DNA of 10,331 bases from an uncultured Actinomycetes bacterium (lineage in GTDB: Bacteria > Actinomycetota > Actinomycetes > Nanopelagicales > Nanopelagicaceae), in NCBI GenBank assembly GCA_903892335.1, contig CAITID010000044.1:1-10331 (forward strand), read 5' to 3'. The notes under the pieces are model-generated. The model was not told the DNA's origin, did not search any database, and saw only the letters and a list, made by a program, of their open reading frames with translations. Made by a program: the position numbers and the translations under genes. Shown here one piece after another: positions 6,389 to 10,331 of the stretch (its first letter is position 1; each line of letters begins with the position of its first letter).

Positions 6389-6880
6389 ATGTTGCAGGCC
6401 ACCACCCAAAAAACCCCAGTCGGCAACCTTTATCTAATCGCAGATGAGCAGGTATTACTTGCTGCAGGTTTTAAGAGCTTTAACTACTTAATCGATCGCC
6501 TAGATGATCTTGATCAAAAGAAAGAGCTAAAACAAATCAAATCTATCCCAATTATTTCTGATCTAATTGATGATTACTTTAATGGGGATTTGAAGGCATT
6601 AAATGGAATAACTGTTCGCCAGCCAGGTGCAAAGTTTTCACAAAATGCCTGGAAAGCGATGCGCAAAATTACAGCTGGTAAAACCTGGAGTTATGCAGAA
6701 TTAGCAAAACATGCAGGCTCACCAGATGCGGTAAGAGCGGCCGGAACAGCGTGTGGCAATAACTTAATCGCACCAATAGTGCCGTGCCATCGGATTGTAA
6801 AAAGTGGTGGCGCCTTAGGTAATTATGGTTATGGCGTGAAGATTAAGGAGTGGCTACTAAGCCACGAGGGCGCGCTGTAA
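6389..6880 (+). CDS. ogt: methylated-DNA-[protein]-cysteine S-methyltransferase
   Basis: Suicide repair protein that moves the alkyl group from O6-alkylguanine (and O4-alkylthymine) in DNA to its own cysteine. It is 163 residues, the Ogt/MGMT size without an Ada-type regulatory domain. The active-site PCHR is at 132-135 with nucleophile Cys133, so it is a true transferase and not an alkyltransferase-like protein, where that Cys is Trp. Also visible are SYAELA (101-106, with the DNA-contacting Tyr), the helix-turn-helix RAAGTACGNN with arginine finger Arg116 and hinge Asn, GNYGYG (144-149), and WLLSHE with Glu160, completing the Cys-His-Glu relay. The N-terminal TPVGNLYLIADE strand is typical and supports the ATG. 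It follows DAHP synthase by 39 bases. Its last 24 bases overlap the end of the threonine aldolase gene on the other strand. Confidence 0.95.
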   Translation: MLQATTQKTPVGNLYLIADEQVLLAAGFKSFNYLIDRLDDLDQKKELKQIKSIPIISDLIDDYFNGDLKALNGITVRQPGAKFSQNAWKAMRKITAGKTWSYAELAKHAGSPDAVRAAGTACGNNLIAPIVPCHRIVKSGGALGNYGYGVKIKEWLLSHEGAL

Positions 6881-7900
6881 TAACTGCGGCAAAATCTCAT
6901 TTACTTTAGAAATATCTGATTCGCTAATATCCATGTGGGTTACAAGCCTTAAATAAGTTGGGCCAAGAGCTGATGCCAGCACGCCAGCCTCTTTTAATTG
7001 CTTAGCTAAATCACCAGCTGAGATCTTTAATCCAGTTAAATCCAATCCAACAATGTTTGTATCAACGGTCTTTGGATCAATCACGCTGGGCGCAACAGCT
7101 GCAACTGCAGTCGCAATAGATTTAGCCATTTTATGATCTTGCGATAGTCGCTGAAGATTATTATCTAATGCATAGTGTCCAGCGGCGGCAAGGATTCCAG
7201 CTTGTCGCATACCGGCGCCGTAACGTTTGCGCCACGGGCGAGCTCTGGCAATTAACTCTTTTGAAGATAGAAGAAGTGATCCAACTGGGGCACCTAATCC
7301 TTTAGAGAGGCATACACTGATAGTTTCAAAGTACTTCCCATACTCAGCTAGTGCAACACCGGATGCGATATGAGCGTTCCAAATACGAGCACCATCTAAA
7401 TGCAAAGCGATACCCATTTTGCTAGCGCCTTCATAGAGCGCTTTAATCTCACTAATTGGTTGGACTGTGCCACCACCAAAGTTATGGGTATTTTCAACAG
7501 CGATTGCAACCGTTGATACCAAGTAGGGACCAGAGTCTGGTTTTGCAATCTCAAGTGGTTGAGATGCTTTAAGTAAGCCAAGTGGTGCGAGCCAGGTGCG
7601 AGTGGTAATTCCACTAAAGGTTGCACCAGCGCCTAACTCGGCCCTGACAATATGAGAGTTAGTTTCAGTTAAAAGTTCCTCACCAGGATTTACTAACATT
7701 CGAATTCCTAATTGATTTGCCAGGGAACCACTGGGTGAAAATAATCCTGCCTCTTTACCGAAGAGTGAACTTACTCGTTCTTCAAGTGAGTTAATTGTTG
7801 GATCTTCTCCGTAAACATCATCACCAACTGGGGCCGACGCCATAGCAGCACGCATCGGCTCACTTGGCTTGGTAACGGTATCGCTTCGAAGATCAATCAT
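6857..7900 (-). CDS. ltaE: low-specificity L-threonine aldolase (beta-eliminating lyase family)
   Basis: PLP enzyme that splits L-threonine/allo-threonine into glycine and acetaldehyde, or runs in reverse; cytoplasmic, 347 residues, the normal size. The start IDLRSDTVTKP (2-12) is diagnostic, followed by GDDVYGEDPT (26-35), His83 in NSHIVRAE (ring-stacking position), LHLDGARIWNA (167-177) with Asp169 for the PLP ring nitrogen and Arg172, and SKGLGAPVGS (199-208) with the Schiff-base Lys200. All key residues are present. It is last in the kinase-nfo-permease-aldolase run, 18 bases after the permease stop. AGGTGTGAG lies upstream but rather far from the ATG, so ribosome loading may be coupled. 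Its TAG (6857-6859) lies inside the opposite-strand ogt. The link to the neighbouring EamA permease may be amino-acid metabolism and export, but that is a guess. Confidence 0.95.
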   Translation of the reverse strand: MIDLRSDTVTKPSEPMRAAMASAPVGDDVYGEDPTINSLEERVSSLFGKEAGLFSPSGSLANQLGIRMLVNPGEELLTETNSHIVRAELGAGATFSGITTRTWLAPLGLLKASQPLEIAKPDSGPYLVSTVAIAVENTHNFGGGTVQPISEIKALYEGASKMGIALHLDGARIWNAHIASGVALAEYGKYFETISVCLSKGLGAPVGSLLLSSKELIARARPWRKRYGAGMRQAGILAAAGHYALDNNLQRLSQDHKMAKSIATAVAAVAPSVIDPKTVDTNIVGLDLTGLKISAGDLAKQLKEAGVLASALGPTYLRLVTHMDISESDISKVNEILPQLLQRALVA

Positions 7901-7918
7901 TGCGCAATGTTCTCACAC

Positions 7919-8776
7919 CTAGGCAGATTTCTTGTTATCGCTCCAAATTACTACACCCATTGCGAACATAACCATTGTGCCACCGGCGATTATTCGCATC
8001 GTCAGCGGATCGCTATTAAAAACTAATCCAAAAAATAGTGCAAAGGGTGTTTCCATCGCCAGTAAAACACTTGCAGCTGTCGCGCTCATAACTGATTGCG
8101 CTTTGGTTTGAACTATGAATGCCAGGAAGGTAGCAAAGAATGCAGTGAATAAAACAGCCTGCCAAACATTTGAGGATGGTGGGAGTTGATAGCCATTTAT
8201 TAGCGCACAAATACTTGCGATCGCACTTACCGTTAAAATCTGAATCAGAGTAAGAGCGTAAGTATTTTTACCATCACTCCACTCACCAAGTGCAACAAAG
8301 TGGGCGCCATAGAACAAGGCTGAGATCAAAACTAAAATCTCACCGATCCCAATAGAGATACCGTTATAGGAGATTAAAAACAGTCCAAGGGTTGCAACTA
8401 CAACTGCCAGCCACTGAATCTTAATTACCTTACGTTTTAAGATGATCAATGAGATAAGTGGTGTGAAGACAAGGTAGAGCCCCGTTATAAAGCCAGTATT
8501 AGAAACGGTAGTTTTTGCTAATCCTAAAGTTTGAAAAATGTAGCCACCACCAAGTAAGACACCAGCTAATACGCCCTGCTTGATAAATTTAGGGCTTAAT
8601 CCTTTGAATACATTTGGTCGGTAGGCGATCATCAAGGCAGATGCAACTAAGAATCTACTTGATAAAAATGAATACACATCCTGTTCTTGGATGGCATCCT
8701 TCATCAATACAAAGGAGCCGCCCCAAACCGCAGCAGTTGCAAGCATTCCAAAATAGAGAAGATTTCTACGAATCAT
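7919..8776 (-). CDS. DMT-superfamily permease (EamA family), second copy
   Basis: 285 residues with ten hydrophobic segments in two EamA repeats. The first helix has AAVWGGSFVLMKDAI (15-29), the family's WGxxF hallmark, then FLSSRFLVASALMIAY. QTLGLAKTTVSNTGFITGLYLVFTPLIS (about 82-109) ends repeat one, and the second repeat closes with AQSVMSATAASVLLAMETPFALFFG (about 226-250). It differs clearly from the other EamA protein in this window, so it is a separate subfamily and not a recent duplicate. The substrate cannot be predicted. The ATG (8774-8776) overlaps the endonuclease IV stop by four bases (ATGA), and threonine aldolase follows after 18 bases. Amino-acid export is possible given that neighbour, but unproven. 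Confidence 0.92.
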   Translation of the reverse strand: MIRRNLLYFGMLATAAVWGGSFVLMKDAIQEQDVYSFLSSRFLVASALMIAYRPNVFKGLSPKFIKQGVLAGVLLGGGYIFQTLGLAKTTVSNTGFITGLYLVFTPLISLIILKRKVIKIQWLAVVVATLGLFLISYNGISIGIGEILVLISALFYGAHFVALGEWSDGKNTYALTLIQILTVSAIASICALINGYQLPPSSNVWQAVLFTAFFATFLAFIVQTKAQSVMSATAASVLLAMETPFALFFGLVFNSDPLTMRIIAGGTMVMFAMGVVIWSDNKKSA

Positions 8777-9630
8777 TTTTTACCACGAAACTTTTTAAGC
8801 AATGCCACTTCACTGCCGTGTTCTGGTTCAGCACCTGGTGTCTCCAAAATCAGGGGAGCGTTAGCTATGGCCGGATGGGCTAAAAGTTCAGCAAATGGTT
8901 TGCTGCCAATTTCACCTTTGCCAATATTTTGATGACGATCCTTTAAATTGCCACAGATATCCATTGAGTCATTGGCATGAATTAATTTAATTCGCTCAAG
9001 ACCGGCGACCTTAACCAATAAATCTAGCGTTTGGGTCATTCCGCCAACTTTTTTAATGTCATGACCAGCGGCAAAAACATGACAGGTATCCAGGCAAACA
9101 CCAACTTTAGGATGCCATTCAAGTGCGTCAAAGTACTTAGTTAGATCATCTAATTTCTTTACCAGTGATTGACCCTGACCAGCAGTTGGCTCAAGTAGTA
9201 GCCATGGATCTTCATCAGTTAACTTATTTAAAATCGGCATCATGCCTTCATGAATTTGTTTCCAGGCTTGATCAATATGTGACTCCTCAACTGCGGAGCC
9301 GGTATGTATGACAACACCCTTTGCACCAATTTCATGGCCACGCTTAAGTGAGTAAGCAGTTGCTGCTAATGAGTTTTCATATGTTGATGTGGTTGGTGAA
9401 CCTAAGTTAATTAAAAAAGATGCGTGCACATATGGCTCAATGTCATGTTCTGCCGTCTTAGCTTTAAATGCCTCGTCCATCGCCGGATTTGGCGCAGAGG
9501 TGGCCCAAGTTCGGGGACTAGATGCAAATACTTGAATTGCTTCGGCCTTAATAGTTAATGCATATTCAATTGATCTTGTGGCCATGCCACCAGATGTTGG
9601 AACATGTGCACCAATACGGGGTGAAGACAT
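8773..9630 (-). CDS. nfo: deoxyribonuclease IV (AP endonuclease, Nfo)
   Basis: Tri-zinc AP endonuclease of base-excision repair: cuts 5' to abasic sites and removes blocked 3' ends after oxidative damage. It is 285 residues, the same length class as E. coli Nfo. It begins RIGAHVPTSGG (5-15) and contains QVFASSPRTW (33-42), VCLDTCHVFAAGHD (178-191), HANDSMDICGNLKDRHQNIGKG (in two parts, 218-239) and LILETPG (260-266). All nine zinc ligands of the E. coli enzyme have a counterpart: His69, His109, Glu147, Asp181, His184, His218, Asp231, His233 and Glu263, so it should be active. It lies 17 bases after the PASTA-protein stop and overlaps the next gene by ATGA. An AGG nine bases before the ATG is the only weak ribosome-binding candidate; an intergenic TACAGT (9642-9647) is a possible internal -10. 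Confidence 0.97.
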   Translation of the reverse strand: MSSPRIGAHVPTSGGMATRSIEYALTIKAEAIQVFASSPRTWATSAPNPAMDEAFKAKTAEHDIEPYVHASFLINLGSPTTSTYENSLAATAYSLKRGHEIGAKGVVIHTGSAVEESHIDQAWKQIHEGMMPILNKLTDEDPWLLLEPTAGQGQSLVKKLDDLTKYFDALEWHPKVGVCLDTCHVFAAGHDIKKVGGMTQTLDLLVKVAGLERIKLIHANDSMDICGNLKDRHQNIGKGEIGSKPFAELLAHPAIANAPLILETPGAEPEHGSEVALLKKFRGKK

Positions 9631-9647
9631 TTGGGAAGCCTACTGTA

Positions 9648-10331
9648 TTAACCGAGTGAGATAGTGACCGTTGATCCTGCTTTAACTTTTGTACCTTGTT
9701 TAGGGGAAATGCTTACAACTTTGCTACCTTTGCCCTTCACGACAACCTTTAATCCTTGATTTTCTAAATCTAATGTTGCTTGATTAGTGGTCTTTGAAAT
9801 TACATTTGGCACAAAGATAAATTCAGAACCTTTTGAGATGTTTAAAACAACCTTACTTCCTTTACTAATACTTGCTGAGCTTTCTGGAGCTTGAGAAATT
9901 ACCAATCCAGGTAAAATTGTGTCACTAAATTTATAGGCAGGTGCAACATCAAAGCCAGCCTCTGTTAACTCACTTAGCGCCTGCTCACCGCCTTTTCCGA
10001 CGTAGGAGAGGAGTGCAACTTGCTCCATACCTTTACTTACAAAGATATTAACTAAAGAGTTGCGTTTAACCTCACTACCAACCTTTGGATCTAGATTTGC
10101 CACAAACCCTTTTTCAGCCTGATCTGAAAATATTTCAGAGATATCACCAATCTTTATGCCAAGTGCTGCTAATTCTTGGCTTGCAACATCTGGGGTTTTC
10201 CCAATGACATTCGGAATTAAGATTCGCTCTTTACCCTTTGAAATAATTAATTTAACAGTGCCAGCTTGCGTAATTTTGCCACCACCTGCCGGATCAGATG
10301 AGATGATCTTTCCAGTTGGAATATCCTCACT
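9648..10331 (-). CDS. PASTA-repeat C-terminus of a Ser/Thr protein kinase (5' truncated by window edge)
   Basis: The minus-strand frame is open to the window end (227 codons plus TAA), so the internal GTG at 10103 is not the true start. The visible part is four consecutive PASTA repeats: residues 1-33 (incomplete), about 37-100, 102-167 and 171-227. Each has the ending pattern of PxxGxxVxxGxxVxLxxSKG, and repeats two and four begin with IPNVIGK / VPNVISK. PASTA repeats bind muropeptides outside the cell, and four in tandem at a C-terminus is typical of PknB/PknL/StkP-type membrane kinases controlling cell-wall synthesis. The kinase and membrane segment would be beyond the window, so a PASTA penicillin-binding protein is not fully excluded, though four repeats and the aroG neighbourhood favour a kinase (PknL-like in Mtb). 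The protein ends directly after the last strand (VTISLG). The nfo gene follows after 17 bases. Confidence 0.88.
   Translation of the reverse strand, partial: SEDIPTGKIISSDPAGGGKITQAGTVKLIISKGKERILIPNVIGKTPDVASQELAALGIKIGDISEIFSDQAEKGFVANLDPKVGSEVKRNSLVNIFVSKGMEQVALLSYVGKGGEQALSELTEAGFDVAPAYKFSDTILPGLVISQAPESSASISKGSKVVLNISKGSEFIFVPNVISKTTNQATLDLENQGLKVVVKGKGSKVVSISPKQGTKVKAGSTVTISLG

Noticed and set aside
361..8776. The two EamA permeases as a duplicated or mobile segment
   Set aside because: Their sequences differ throughout, and neither is flanked by repeats, integrase genes or tRNA genes.
10101..10103. GTG as the start of a short stand-alone PASTA protein
   Set aside because: The same frame stays open to the window edge and encodes further complete PASTA sequence upstream, so the codon is internal Val.
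1..10331. A new defence or mobile system, CRISPR array, or RNA gene
   Set aside because: Nearly every base belongs to a recognisable housekeeping, repair or transport gene, there are no spaced direct repeats, and the gaps are too short to hold one.

Overview
This window looks like chromosomal DNA from a streamlined, AT-leaning actinobacterium, plausibly a freshwater planktonic lineage such as Nanopelagicales (acI). Evidence for the phylum is a class II (AroG-type) DAHP synthase, a phosphofructokinase with the actinobacterial GGGDCPGLNAVIR start, and a PASTA-repeat kinase tail nearby. Evidence for streamlining is the packing: genes overlap or lie within about 20 bases of each other, tail-to-tail pairs overlap inside their coding ends, and the longest gene-free stretch is about 127 bases. 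The lineage name is an inference. I see no mobile element, RNA gene or CRISPR array.

Layout. (1) Bases 1-383, + strand: the 3' end of the ribosome-assembly GTPase era. (2) Bases 361-3811, - strand: a four-gene operon transcribed right to left. It runs from a 48-residue DUF2256 four-cysteine protein, to an iron-sulfur cryptochrome/photolyase of the prokaryotic (6-4) type, to an HSL-family alpha/beta-hydrolase, to a DMT-family (EamA) permease. The last gene overlaps the era tail. (3) Bases 3812-3938: a divergent control region. (4) Bases 3939-6880, + strand: 6-phosphofructokinase with residues typical of the pyrophosphate-dependent type, class II DAHP synthase, and an O6-alkylguanine-DNA alkyltransferase. 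The last two appear to be expressed as leaderless mRNAs. (5) Bases 6857-10331, - strand: a tightly packed run of a PASTA Ser/Thr-kinase C-terminus (cut by the window edge), endonuclease IV, a second EamA permease and L-threonine aldolase. The aldolase tail overlaps the alkyltransferase tail.

Functional reading. The phosphofructokinase, DAHP synthase and PASTA kinase recall a neighbourhood I remember from other Actinobacteria. Central carbon flux and shikimate entry sit together there. Three genes deal with DNA damage: photolyase (UV lesions), Ogt (alkylation) and Nfo (abasic sites and oxidised ends). This fits a sunlit, aerobic habitat. No wholly new system is visible. The points most worth checking are the altered electron-transfer residues in the photolyase, the coupled DUF2256 gene whose start codon sits in a hairpin loop, the predicted PPi specificity of the phosphofructokinase, and the leaderless starts.
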